Below, one piece after another: positions 19,150 through 28,744 of a stretch of DNA of 39,609 nucleotides (position 1 is the first letter of the stretch; each line of letters begins with the position of its first letter). The notes beneath the pieces were generated by a model that was not told the origin of the DNA, did not search any database, and saw nothing but the letters and a program-made list of their open reading frames with translations. Made by a program: the position numbers and the translations under genes. The stretch comes from Diplodia intermedia (Eukaryota; Ascomycota; Dothideomycetes; Botryosphaeriales; Botryosphaeriaceae). The DNA lies in the NCBI GenBank assembly GCA_021495925.1, contig JAKEKT010000162.1:1-39609 (forward strand), read 5' to 3'.

Positions 19150-20718
19150 ATGCAAAACCCCACGATTCTCGGCTTGCTCGCCGCGGCGTACGGCGCCGGC
19201 CACGCCTGGGCTTCAGCGCAACCGACAGCAGCTGTAGACACGACCACCTCAGCACCGTTGTTCACGAGTTCGATCGACACAGCCTGGCCGATCCCGTTAC
19301 CGACTGCGACCGACGACTACACATCCATCCCGACGACGGCAGCTGTGAGCATCTCCCCTCCCCTCCCGACGCCACCATCCGCTAAACCCCAAATCTCCCA
19401 GGCCCTCTCGAACCACGAGCTCAAACGCCGCCAATCCGCGCCGCCCGCCCGCCCCACCCCGACCCCGATAACCCTCATCCTCACGGGGGGCACGGCACCA
19501 CCCGCCCCGACCACCAAAGGCGCCCCTCCTCCCCCACCGCCCCCGCGCCTCACCCTCACCCCCGCCGGCAGCGTCTACCACCTCAACCCGGGCGCCGGCA
19601 CCATCGGGTCCGCCGCAACGACCTTCACGCTCGCCGGCGGGACAGTCGTGCGGGTATCCAAAGCCGACTCTTCCTCTCCATCCTCCCCCGACTCCGACTC
19701 CTCCTCCGCCCCCGACGACCCCGACCCCGCCGCCGAACTCACGATCCTCGCCCAAGCCCCGGGCGGCGCCCAAGCCCTCGCCACCATCCCGCCCCCCCCA
19801 ATCGCCACCCCCTCACCACCCTCCCCCTCCCCATCCCCCTCGCCCTCGCCCCCACCCGACGGCCACGGCAACGACGACGACGACCCCCCTCCCCCACCCT
19901 CGGCGCAATCCGCCGCCGCGGCCCAGCAATCCAGCCTCGTGTCGGCAGCATCCGCGGCCGTCGTGCACGTGGGGGCGCTGGAGCTGAGCCCGGCGGGGCT
20001 GGGGTCGGGCGCGTACAACGTGCTGAAGAGCGTGGGAGCCGGTGTCGGGGTGGCGGCGACGCTGGTGCCCGGGGGCAGCGTGACGGTGGATGGGGTGGTG
20101 GTGGGGTTGGAGACGGACCGGGCGGTGTCGGGCGGCGGGGGGACGGGGAGGGGGACGGTTGTGGTGACGGGGGATGCAGGGGGAGGCGATTTGGTGCCCG
20201 CGGCGACGGTTACGGCGGCGGTGGTGGCGACGCCTGGTGGGGGCGGGGGCGTGGATGATCCGGTTGAGGTGGGGAATTTGACGTTTTTGCCGGCTGGTTC
20301 GGCGTATTGGGTCGCGGAGGGGAGTCGCACGTGGACGGTTATGACGGGCGCGCCGGGCGTGACGGTGGGGGGTGGAGAGGGGGTGGAGCGGACGGTTGTC
20401 GGGTTGGCGACGGATGCGGGCGGGAGGACGGTCGTGGTTGAGAGCGGGGTTGGCGTTGCGGGGAATCGGACGGCCGTGGCGAGTACGGTGGCGACGTTGG
20501 GGGTGGGCGGGAGTGCCAGTGGTGGACCGGGGGGGATGGGGCCGGGGGGTGGAGGAGGACAAGGTGGTGGCGGCCCGTTGATGACGTCGAATAGAATGGG
20601 CGGCGCACCGTTGCCGACGGATGGTTCGACGTCTGCGGGTGCATCGTACCGGGTGGGGAATGCGTGGCCCATGGGGTTTGTGGTGATGGGGTTTGTGGTG
20701 GGTGTGTGTCTGTTGTGA
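19150..20718 (+). CDS. secreted, probably GPI-anchored Pro/Ser/Gly-rich protein with three internal repeats
   Basis: A single frame of 522 aa from the ATG at 19150; upstream in-frame codons lack another ATG. The N-terminus is a signal peptide (MQNPTILGLLAAAYGAGHAWA). The C-terminus is a hydrophobic tail (MGFVVMGFVVGVCLL) after a Ser/Gly-rich stretch, as in GPI-anchored proteins. A KRR site near residue 92 could be a Kex2 cleavage. Three weak repeats of about 40-45 residues begin LTPAGSVY (about 133), LSPAGLGSGAY (about 277) and FLPAGSAY (about 376). Each is followed by a G/T/V-rich strand pattern such as GGTVV or GGSVTV. A (SP)n run and an Asp/Pro patch separate repeats 1 and 2. It is probably cell-wall linked; no enzyme domain is recognised. 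Confidence 0.75.
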   Translation: MQNPTILGLLAAAYGAGHAWASAQPTAAVDTTTSAPLFTSSIDTAWPIPLPTATDDYTSIPTTAAVSISPPLPTPPSAKPQISQALSNHELKRRQSAPPARPTPTPITLILTGGTAPPAPTTKGAPPPPPPPRLTLTPAGSVYHLNPGAGTIGSAATTFTLAGGTVVRVSKADSSSPSSPDSDSSSAPDDPDPAAELTILAQAPGGAQALATIPPPPIATPSPPSPSPSPSPSPPPDGHGNDDDDPPPPPSAQSAAAAQQSSLVSAASAAVVHVGALELSPAGLGSGAYNVLKSVGAGVGVAATLVPGGSVTVDGVVVGLETDRAVSGGGGTGRGTVVVTGDAGGGDLVPAATVTAAVVATPGGGGGVDDPVEVGNLTFLPAGSAYWVAEGSRTWTVMTGAPGVTVGGGEGVERTVVGLATDAGGRTVVVESGVGVAGNRTAVASTVATLGVGGSASGGPGGMGPGGGGGQGGGGPLMTSNRMGGAPLPTDGSTSAGASYRVGNAWPMGFVVMGFVVGVCLL

Positions 20719-21810
20719 TAATGTTTAGAGACAGCGGATATGTACGGCTCATTGGAAATGATCATAGACTACAGTTATTAATATACCAACCTGGATCCTC
20801 GTCGTCGCTTTTTGTATGCGAGGTTCGACATTTGATCCCAATTTATAGCTTAATTTACCGTGAGCTAGCTTCAAACTCTCAAGATGTTAAAAAGAGGGAA
20901 TGATTATAGAGTGCTGGAAAGGGCGCCTTTTTGCTCTGCGGATTCCATCTCAAGTGACCACAGCAAGTGAAGATTCAGTAACGGGTGCATTATCCACGTT
21001 CTCATATGTTGCCTGCAATCAGTTCTCTGCTTCCACTACGAGATAGGATGTAGAATGGCCAGGAATGAGATATAAGTCTACCAATTCCACAGAATCCACT
21101 TCCAAATGCTGAAACCACACGTCCCCCAAGTCGTTGGAGCACACAAAAATTGCAGCGAGGTCAATCGATGGTGGAGACAAGCACGGTGGTAATGCTTAGT
21201 CCAAGCAGTAGTGATAGTAGATCGGTAAGAGTTAAGCAAAGTCGGATTGGCAAAGTTGCGGTTGGGGAAACTCGATATCCGGGTGGATGACTTCATCAAT
21301 TTCCATAGACGCAGGATGTGTGGAGCAAACCCATGTTGAATTGAAAAAATCTCAGACATGTTTCAACGAGACCCTAGGTATTGAAAAATTTCTTAGCGGG
21401 GATCTATTTTCAGTCGTGCGTAATGCTCAAGACTCCCAACAAATGCAAACGGTTTGGCATGCGCTTGAAACTCGATTCTGCATTGTAGGTAACAATCTTA
21501 CTATCTAAGGCGGGAGAGTTAATATCGTACGGAGAGGTGTGCAACCCATCAAGGCTTGGCAAGCGTTCATCGGTAGGCGCTTGCAGGTGAGCTTGCCAAG
21601 CGCGCTTGTTGGGAGCCCTAGCAGTCCCTTGACTAAGGCTCTCGTCGCATGGTTTCCTCCGCCTTAAGCACTATTAGGTCGAAGCTTAGGACAGATCTCT
21701 TGGGCTTATGTTTGATTATAAATTGGGCCCATCTTGCACTTGTACAGATTCCATCCCAGCAAAATCTCTCTATACGATAGCATCCTACACCACTCTAAAA
21801 GCCTTTCAAC
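20719..21810. other. intergenic region with promoter of the small secreted protein
   Basis: AT-richer sequence with no supported gene. A short imperfect inverted repeat around GCTTGGCAAGCG / GCTTGCCAAGCG lies near 21552-21603. A TATAAA at 21717-21722 lies about 90 nt upstream of the ATG at 21811. Confidence 0.45.
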
Positions 21811-22185
21811 ATGCAATTTTCGATCCTCATTCTGGCTTTCCCTTTCCTCGCCCTTGCCCAAAGACCACCGGACACGCGGTCGTCGTTTGAGCCTGAGCAC
21901 GTTATGTTTGGCTTCTGGACCGCCGGCGCAAAAAATTGTTCTGGTGTGCCTAATGAGGTAATCCTCGCCTCTCTCGACGAATCCTGCCAAACCACGAAGG
22001 AACCTTTCCACGGCTTCAAGGGCTTGACCGTAAACCCATGGACCTTTGCCGAAACCTGGGCGACCGATAATTGTTCCGGTGTACTCCGCACAGACCGCTT
22101 CGAGCGCCGCATCTTCTTTGACTGGAAGGACAAGTGCGAGGGCGGCTTTGATCAGATGCGCCAGAGCTTCAGGATATATCGGTAG
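21811..22185 (+). CDS. small secreted cysteine-containing protein (effector-like)
   Basis: 124 aa from the ATG at 21811. It has a clean signal peptide (MQFSILILAFPFLALAQ) and a mature region of about 107 residues with four Cys (two in NCSGV contexts, one in ESCQ, one in DKCEG). NCSGV occurs twice, at about residues 42 and 88, each after an A/T-rich, aromatic-flanked stretch; this may reflect internal duplication. The four Cys could form two disulphides. I do not recognise the family. A GTAGGT overlaps the stop region, so a further short exon is possible but none joined convincingly. It lies immediately left of the RiPP-like block; membership in that cluster is not shown. Confidence 0.65.
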   Translation: MQFSILILAFPFLALAQRPPDTRSSFEPEHVMFGFWTAGAKNCSGVPNEVILASLDESCQTTKEPFHGFKGLTVNPWTFAETWATDNCSGVLRTDRFERRIFFDWKDKCEGGFDQMRQSFRIYR

Positions 22186-22523
22186 GTGCCGGGACCAATG
22201 AGACTTACTATAAGTCTGGCTGACAGTGCGATAGCCCATAGCCGATGCCGTTCACGCTTGGCTTCTCTATCCTTCCCGACGACAATGTGACGGCCTTGCG
22301 CGGTGGAGGGCGACTCCTCGGTACGATCTCTCATTAAAACGTAGTCTCAGGCTAGCAGTACATCGACTACCAAGATTGATCCTGTTCCTGTCCGATCAGT
22401 TTGTTATAATCACCTGTGTCGTGGGTTTGGGGGAAGTTGCTATTAGGATTTGCTCCGTTCCATTTCAAGCCACTCAAGCATGTTACGCTCAGCGCCCCCC
22501 CAAATATCTGGCCTTAAATTAAC

Positions 22524-22911
22524 CTAGTGTCCCTCGAATGTGTGCCTCGGGCTTCGACTCGAAGGAGTAAATCCCGGCCGCTCCAGGTCCACCAGAAGCG
22601 CCTCAGCCCTCTTCGCAGGCTCGCACGTGGCCAAGTAATCCCACAGCCCAGGCGCGTCATCCATAAACTTCCTCTCCGGAAACTCAAGACCGCAAAAGCC
22701 CAAGTACGTCGTTCCAGTTGTACGGCGAAGCACACGCGAAGACGCGCTCCCCGGCCACGTCGGGTCGGACCAACGCGGCAACGTGCAGCCGGGCATTATC
22801 CCGGACATGCACGTACCACCTGCGCACACATAACGTCAGCCTACAGTTCTTCTCCACCATCTCACACCAACTTATCCGGCGGGTAGTTTCGTTTTTTCGC
22901 AGCTGTGACAT
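22524..22911 (-). pseudogene. C-terminal remnant of a dihydroflavonol-reductase-like NAD-dependent epimerase
   Basis: On the minus strand, WYVHVRDNARLHVAALV, ERVFACASPYNWNDVLGLLR, then FPERKFMDDAPGL, KRAEALLVDLERPGFT and HTFEGH follow the C-terminal order of fungal NAD-dependent epimerase/aldehyde-reductase proteins (extended SDR). The reading frame breaks by one base between LLRS and FPERKF, where a TGA appears. The N-terminal Rossmann half is absent upstream. A likely intron acceptor (GCGCAG) sits just before the WYVHV block. The missing N-terminus of this family is found as a separate broken piece, on the same strand, at 30815-31050. Confidence 0.75.
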
Positions 22912-23117
22912 TGATGCCGCCGCTGGGCCAAAATGGTGTCATTTGGTCGCTCCAATCAGGAAGTGAAGCCGAACAGGTCCCTAATCACTGTCATATCATA
23001 TTACAACAATGCTACTCGGTGTTTTACTTTGGCTCTGCAGGGGAAGGGGGAGAGGGTGTGCAGTGTCAAGATCCGTGGCTACAAAAGGAGAATCCAACTC
23101 GAGTGGCTTCCACTAAT

Positions 23118-24587
23118 TCATTTCGGTATCATCGATTCGAGCTCAGACGTCTCCACAAAGTCCTCGTCAGAAATGGATGCTTCTACTGGGCCCTTGAGAC
23201 TCTTAATGATCCGCCCTATCGCTGCCCAAGTACCACCCGTCAAGCCAACCAGAAGAAGTGGAACGCCAATGCTATCAAACATCCCTCTTATATAAAGGCC
23301 ACTTGATTGCGTTAGTAGTCGACTCAATACTCGCAACACAACATCGACACTTACAGGGCCGCATTCGCACACCCCAAAAGCAGCACGACATAGCCCAGCG
23401 GCCTGTGCCACAGCGACCAATGCGACCGCTCCCGCGTCAACACGAACGTTCGGTGATGCATGTATCCGATCCCTCCTTGGGCGACGACGACGATCAGGAC
23501 CGCGGAACCAAACACTCGATGCGACAAAAGAAGCGGGCCGGTCTGCAAGGAAAACAATCAGCGGCGTCGGCATCCCGCAAACCAAGGCACACTTACATGG
23601 GAGTGAGCGGGAGGTGCAAAGATGGCAAAGGCGCCTGCGACGAGGACGCATGCGGTTGCGGTCGCCTGTGCTCCTGCGTGCATCCAAAACGCGCGCTTGC
23701 CTCCGTGCAGGATTCCGAGGACGCCGGCTGGATAGACGGCCAGGAACGCGAGCAGCATGAGGGAGCCGTGGGCGCGGACCAGGTCCTTCGACGATGCCGG
23801 CGGGCCTTTGATGCCCATGCTCGTCCTGTCGCCGCCGGCCCGGGTGAGGTTGCCCGATGGCGACTGCTCGACGATCGTTTCGAATCTTCCTAGCGCAGCC
23901 TCAGCGTACGGCGGGACTGGGTTCGTCATCCTATCGGGACTCACCGTATAGCGTGTGCATTTGCAGCGGGGCATCCGCCTCGGCGGTTCGCAGGGTCTGA
24001 TAGTCGTTGGCGGACCAGAGCCAATGCTCGTACCCGTCCTTCTCGCGACCCAGTGCTCTGCAGGACTTGCATTTGACTTCGGCGTTGTAGTAGCCTTCCC
24101 CGTCTACAGATGTCTGCAATACTGAGAGGTTGCTGTGTGGGGAAGACAGCTGCGGAGGGTAGTGGCCGCTGTCGGGATGAAGTGTCGGCGCTTAGACCGT
24201 ATTTCCAGACTGGGGTTCTTCGGACTGACCTGGTGGATCTTACGCTCACAGTGAGACCTGTACGCGTGCTTTAACAATCGAGACTCTGGTGGTGGATGAA
24301 TGTCAAACCAGGGACGTACCGTTGTGCTGCTCGTCGGGGTAGAATACAAACATGAGGGCTCCGTCCATGACGGACCCCTGGCCGAAAGCTGCCCAGCCTC
24401 GGCCTTGAGGAAATCTGCCGGAGAAGGCGAGGTGATAGGTGGATGGGTCATGTTGAGGCGTCGCAAAGACCATGCAGATATCGACGTCGTGAATCGGGTC
24501 GACTTTGCAGAGTTGGCTCAGGGCAGCACATGTTGGCTGGAGCGCCGAAAGAAGAAACGCAAAGATGGACACTCTGAGGAGGGGCAT
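23118..24587 (-). CDS. secreted/membrane DOMON-cytochrome b561 redox protein
   Basis: Six minus-strand exons are inferred: 24587-24320, 24257-24230, 24168-23945, 23889-23597, 23542-23355 and 23286-23118, giving 389 aa. Residues 1-21 are a signal peptide. Residues about 25-180 form a DOMON/cellobiose-dehydrogenase-cytochrome-like domain (landmarks GWAAFGQGSVMDGALM, LTVSVRSTSGHYPPQ, DGEGYYNAEVKC). A b561 core with several hydrophobic helices follows. Candidate haem-ligand His residues are at about 214 (RAHGSLM), 244 (WMHAG), 279 (LSHRV) and 317 (LWHRP), the usual four. The family moves electrons across a membrane using haem b; the partner here is unknown. It diverges from the UstYa gene at 25201 across a 613-bp gap, so shared control is plausible. 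Intron 3 (CTAG acceptor, 55 nt) is the least certain. Confidence 0.85.
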
Positions 24588-25200
24588 TGTTCGAACTGTG
24601 AAATCCAGGTCAGCGGGTGGGGTTGGGGGGAACTGCCTCGACGACCGTTGACCCCAATGTCTTACGTGGACCAGCAGTGGAGACGTCGCATGCATGTGCG
24701 AGTCTCGGTAGCATTGCAGCCCCGCATCGTAAGGCGACAATGGGGCCTTGAATTGCGCACACTCACGGCTAAGTTTGAAGCTGCACTCGATGTACATACA
24801 TCCAACCGCTAGCGTAAGCCACCCGGATGCTGACAACCTCGGATGATCTGATAGGTCAACAAACCCTTGATACAGAGCAAAAGCAGATATACACTAGCCG
24901 TCGGAAGCAGAACCACCCTGTAAGCTGCAGGATTCAGTTCGACATGGGCACGTCGTTCTACCATCCTGTTTCGGAATACAGATGCTTATCTGCATAGATC
25001 TCGCTTGTACAGCCTGCAGCTAGTGTTGCTACCCTTGCACGACTTGTACCCTGCGTAGCCTGCAGCTGGACGTGACGGCCCCCAACATTGATTAGGGTCC
25101 GTGCGTCCAAAGGTGCTTGCAATCGAGCAGTGGTACCAGTGCTCCTCCATACTCGCGGCAAACACGCTTTGTTTTCCTTCTCATCCCCCGATCCACCAGC
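24588..25200. promoter_or_regulatory. 613-bp bidirectional promoter between DOMON-b561 and UstYa genes
   Basis: The two genes start at 24587 (minus) and 25201 (plus) with no gene between them. No regulator-binding motif was clear enough to name. The head-to-head arrangement suggests, but does not prove, co-expression. Confidence 0.4.
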
Positions 25201-26187
25201 ATGACGGCTTTCGAAAGAGCGGCCGAGCGCATGAAAGCTGCTCTCAAGCAGCCCTACCAGTCTCTCCAGCAAGAAGAGATGGCCGTGGAGCAGCAAGAAG
25301 AGCATCTGGGCAGGAAGCAGGGACTGAACCCATGCAGAGCGGCCATGGCGTGCCTGGCCGTGCTGTCGTGGAGCATTGTCGTCTTTGAGGCCGGCACATG
25401 GTACCCGGGCGCGGAGACGTGCGCCGTGCGAACATCTACGTGGTGTAAGTATTTTTTCTCTCTTCATCATGGAAAAACACAGATTCCTGACGGGCTCCCC
25501 TTCAGCTCCTGCGCAGCACCTCATCCGCTACGCGCCGCAGGCAATCGCCGGCAGCTTCTACCAAAAGTCGCCGTTCAGAGGCGCCGGCGACGATGTGGAC
25601 CAGGCATGGGATGATGTATGGATGCGTGAGTTTGCCAGCGTCCCAGCCTTTTGGCTTTACGAATGACTGAGGGGGGATCTTGGTAGTTGGCGGAGTTCCG
25701 GTGCGCATCGAGGAATCGAAGCTCAGCGAGCTGGGAAAAGACGCCGACCGCAACTGGACCCGCATCCCCGAAGCCATGGGGGGTGGGATCGCCGGATATC
25801 CCGAAGTGTTCCATCAACTACATTGCCTGGTGAGTAGCAGCGCCGCCTCGGCATATCGCGAATCGAGTTGACACGGGAAGCAAGAACGTGCTGCGCATGG
25901 CCAGCTATCCCGATCACTACTCCAACAACACGTTTTTCGTGGATCACCCTGCGCATGTTGTTCGCGGCCATATGGACCACTGCATTGAGATATTGCGCAT
26001 GCAGCTGCAGTGTTCGGCCGAGATGGCGCCCATTCTCACCGAGGACGGCCTGCCCGGCCACGAGTTCCCCACCGCAGACTTCAACGTCGTGCACATGTGC
26101 AGGAATTTCGACGACCTCAAGGAATGGACAACGTCTCATATCCTGCACGGCGCTGGAAACTGGGATATTCCGGGACACGGGCATTAG
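25201..26187 (+). CDS. UstYa-family (DUF3328) oxidative cyclase-like protein
   Basis: Four exons: 25201-25444, 25506-25625, 25687-25829 and 25885-26187, with three introns of 55-61 nt; 269 aa. A cytoplasmic N-terminus with a Gln/Glu-rich stretch precedes one membrane helix (about residues 46-62, CRAAMACLAVLSWSIVVF). The lumenal domain has a DQAWDDVW block and two HxxHC motifs: HQLHC at 164-168, immediately followed by NVLRMASYPDHY, and HMDHC at 198-202. These are the defining signatures of UstYa/UstYb proteins, which oxidise and cyclise dikaritin RiPP precursors (ustiloxin, asperipin, phomopsin). It lies convergent with a second UstYa-like gene and 2.6 kb from a repeat precursor. Intact by all visible signs. 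The substrate is inferred from context. Confidence 0.92.
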
Positions 26188-26314
26188 CGTAGCACACCAG
26201 ACAGCTTTGCACATTGAATCATGACATGTTTGCGGTAAAGCCTAAAGAGCCGATCAATTTCCTGGGACCTATCCAAGAACTCCCAACACTGCCATAAACC
26301 ATCTACTGAGAGCA

Positions 26315-27439
26315 TCAATCAAAGCAGACTTTGGTACGCCAAACCAGCCTCGTCTCATCCGACTCGTCCACAACGGCTTTCCCGGCATCACCGCCATGGT
26401 GACTGCCGTGAGCGGCGCCTCCGGGCGGCAGTGTGGAGCGACGCGGGCCCTCGGGGAAGGCCCACATGTCGAGGGCATCGATGCAATGCTTCATGTGCTT
26501 GTAGTCGATGTCGCGCGGGCAGACGTGGCGGCCCGTCTCGCGCGCGACCCAGTAGCGGCGCACGGCGAGGACGCAGTGGGCCATGTGGAACGCGCGGTCG
26601 ACGGGGACCTGGATGGCGGCCGGGTCGGCGAGGAAGGCCTGGGCGAGGTAGTCGCCCGCGAGCCGCACGCGGTCCGCGTCCGGGTAGCGCCGCCGGAACC
26701 AGCGCTGGTACCGCCGCTCGTCGGCGTCGACCAGCCCCGCCGGCACCATGGCCTGGTCGTCGATGCGCAGGAACCACGTGTCGTCGTCGCCGTTGGACTG
26801 CGGGTACCGCGCGGCCCACTCCGACACGTTGTGGTGCGTGAACTGCAGCTGGTACTTGGGGCCCTCGCTGCCGTGCGTGTCGTAGCGCTGCCAGTATCCG
26901 CCCGACGCCGAGGATGCGCCCAGAGAGGCGGCGGCGGCGACTATGGCGAGCAGCAGCAGCGCCAGGCCAAGCCAGCAGAGCTTCCGTCGGTGCTGCTGCA
27001 GCTTTGAGCGTGGCAGCCAGATGAAGAGCTGCTGCTGCTGCTGCTGCGGCAACTTCGTGGCGGAAAGCCCCGCTGGCCAGCTGCCCACAGAGGCGGAGGC
27101 GTGGTCGGATACGCTGAGCAAGGAGAGGGCGCGGGTACTGCGACGGGCCTCCGGCTTTGGCGCGCCATCATCTTCGAATAGACAGACTGCTGAGGGCGCC
27201 AGTCGCTGCATGGCCGTGGCACAGAACCTGAGGGCGTCGCCGGCTGACCAGAGTGAGCGCTCGGTGTCGATTTCGGTGAGGATCAAGAGGTAGGCCGTGG
27301 ACGCGACTTCGACCATGAAGTGCTCGCCCTGCTCGGCATCTTGGACGATGTCGACGAGGTAGCATGGACCGCAGGGGATCCGCGAGGTTGATGAAGAAAG
27401 AACGCGCACTTGGAGCGTCTCAAGGTCTTGTTCGGACAT
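26315..27439 (-). CDS. atypical UstYa-like (DUF3328-type) protein with long N-terminal extension
   Basis: Intronless, 374 aa from the ATG at 27439; the longer upstream frame has no ATG. Residues 1 to about 150 are an unrecognised cytoplasmic region with a Gln run. A membrane helix follows (about 154-171, LCWLGLALLLLAIVAAAA). The lumenal part has DDTWFLRIDDQAM and two HxxHC motifs: HMAHC (285-289, followed by VLAVRRYW) and HMKHC (315-319, followed by IDALDMWAFPEGPR). The order and spacing match the UstYa family, but the extension and the absence of introns set it apart from the neighbour at 25201. It converges with that gene (128-bp gap). Probable second oxidase/cyclase for the peptide encoded at 28745. 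Confidence 0.85.
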   Translation of the reverse strand: MSEQDLETLQVRVLSSSTSRIPCGPCYLVDIVQDAEQGEHFMVEVASTAYLLILTEIDTERSLWSAGDALRFCATAMQRLAPSAVCLFEDDGAPKPEARRSTRALSLLSVSDHASASVGSWPAGLSATKLPQQQQQQLFIWLPRSKLQQHRRKLCWLGLALLLLAIVAAAASLGASSASGGYWQRYDTHGSEGPKYQLQFTHHNVSEWAARYPQSNGDDDTWFLRIDDQAMVPAGLVDADERRYQRWFRRRYPDADRVRLAGDYLAQAFLADPAAIQVPVDRAFHMAHCVLAVRRYWVARETGRHVCPRDIDYKHMKHCIDALDMWAFPEGPRRSTLPPGGAAHGSHHGGDAGKAVVDESDETRLVWRTKVCFD

Positions 27440-28744
27440 TGTATTGGCGAAAGGAGGAAGCAATGAGCACAATGGCAACGATAGCAGAGGGACTGGACGA
27501 GACTATGGTAGCCTCTTCACCGCAGACTGACTCCGTGTCGGACCCATTAATGCACCAGATCCAATAGTACAACGAGACGTATCTACTCTCATTTGCTCGT
27601 CTAATGCACGGGGTTCTTTACTCTGTGCTCCAATGGGTTTGTTGCATCAACGGGTCAGATACGGTAGTGTGTCAGATTGCATGTCGACGCATCGAAGGAT
27701 TGCGTCTGCATGTCAGACCCCCGCCATTGTTTCCTTGATGACTTGCGTCGGCTTTCCAAATAGGCAGTCTTATTGCAGCCAAGCTTTTCTCTTTTAGGAA
27801 GGTCTTGTAGCCGAGGGCTTGTTTGCGCCCCCCGGCGATCCTACTTTAACCGACCACACCACCAAAATCTACAGTGAAGGCTTGCAAACCAAAGCAAAGA
27901 GAGGTAGCCTTCGGCTGCGCGACGATGATGTATGCAAAATCCTTCAAAAAAAACCCCACTATTGAATCAAAGGCAGAAACGTGTTTGAGCCCAAAGCAGG
28001 GCTATATTGTGACAAGTGAGATAAACTTGGACGGCTAAATCAAGGCTTTGCCATACTCCTACATGATAGCGCCATATTTCGGCGGAAAAAACTGCCCTCT
28101 AATATTCCCCCGCATTTCCCAACACTTCCAGATGCTGCTTGCTACGCTGCAATGCTACAATAGAGCTTTACCCGCTCCAGACTATGCCCGTTTTGCTGCA
28201 TTCCGCTGATTGTGCCACCCTAATGCCTCTCGTGGCTATCAAAGTTCCTCCGACCCGTTTAAGGCCACCCAGATTGCTTACTCCCCACCATCGTCCAGCT
28301 GTTTCACAGCAGACCGGGACGGGAATTCTCCTGCTGCTAGCATCAGATGCGGGGAGCACAGTGCATCCATTGGCGATGGAAGTTCCTCCAATCCATCCAA
28401 GGTCACGAACACTGCATAGCCCCACCCACTATCGATCGGCTGCGCAAGTGACAAGGAAAGCAATCCTCATTCATGCGGTCAGCGCAAGAAGTAATCGGGC
28501 GGCAGCGAGCGCGACAGATGCATGCCGCTTCCAACACCATTCTTCCTACGGTATCGTCATTGCCGGAGCTCCAGCATCCTCAGGCTCGGGAACACTGAGG
28601 GGGGAGTCGTGTCCATGGTCGGGCCCAAGGTCCAATGTGTATATATTCAAGCCATCACTTCAGAGCCACTTCATCCTGCAGCGCCCCATCACCTCTCTTG
28701 TCTCATCATCCAAACTCCATCCCTCGTAGCAACCTCCCATCATC
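27440..28744. promoter_or_regulatory. intergenic promoter region of the RiPP precursor
   Basis: There are 1.3 kb without a supported gene between two divergently transcribed genes. An imperfect direct repeat (AGTTCCTCC-A/G-A-CC...AAGG-C/T-CAC) occurs at about 28243-28290 and 28381-28428, 138 bp apart. The region may serve both the minus-strand UstYa-like gene and the precursor. Confidence 0.45.
28639..28647 (+). promoter_or_regulatory. TATA box of the RiPP precursor
   Basis: GTATATATT lies about 98 nt upstream of the ATG at 28745, in a position suitable for a core promoter. The leader between them ends in CATCATC before the ATG. Confidence 0.5.

Noticed and set aside
28139..28729. 196-codon frame just upstream of the precursor
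   Set aside because: It covers the promoter and TATA region of the precursor and contains the imperfect direct repeat; composition is not gene-like.
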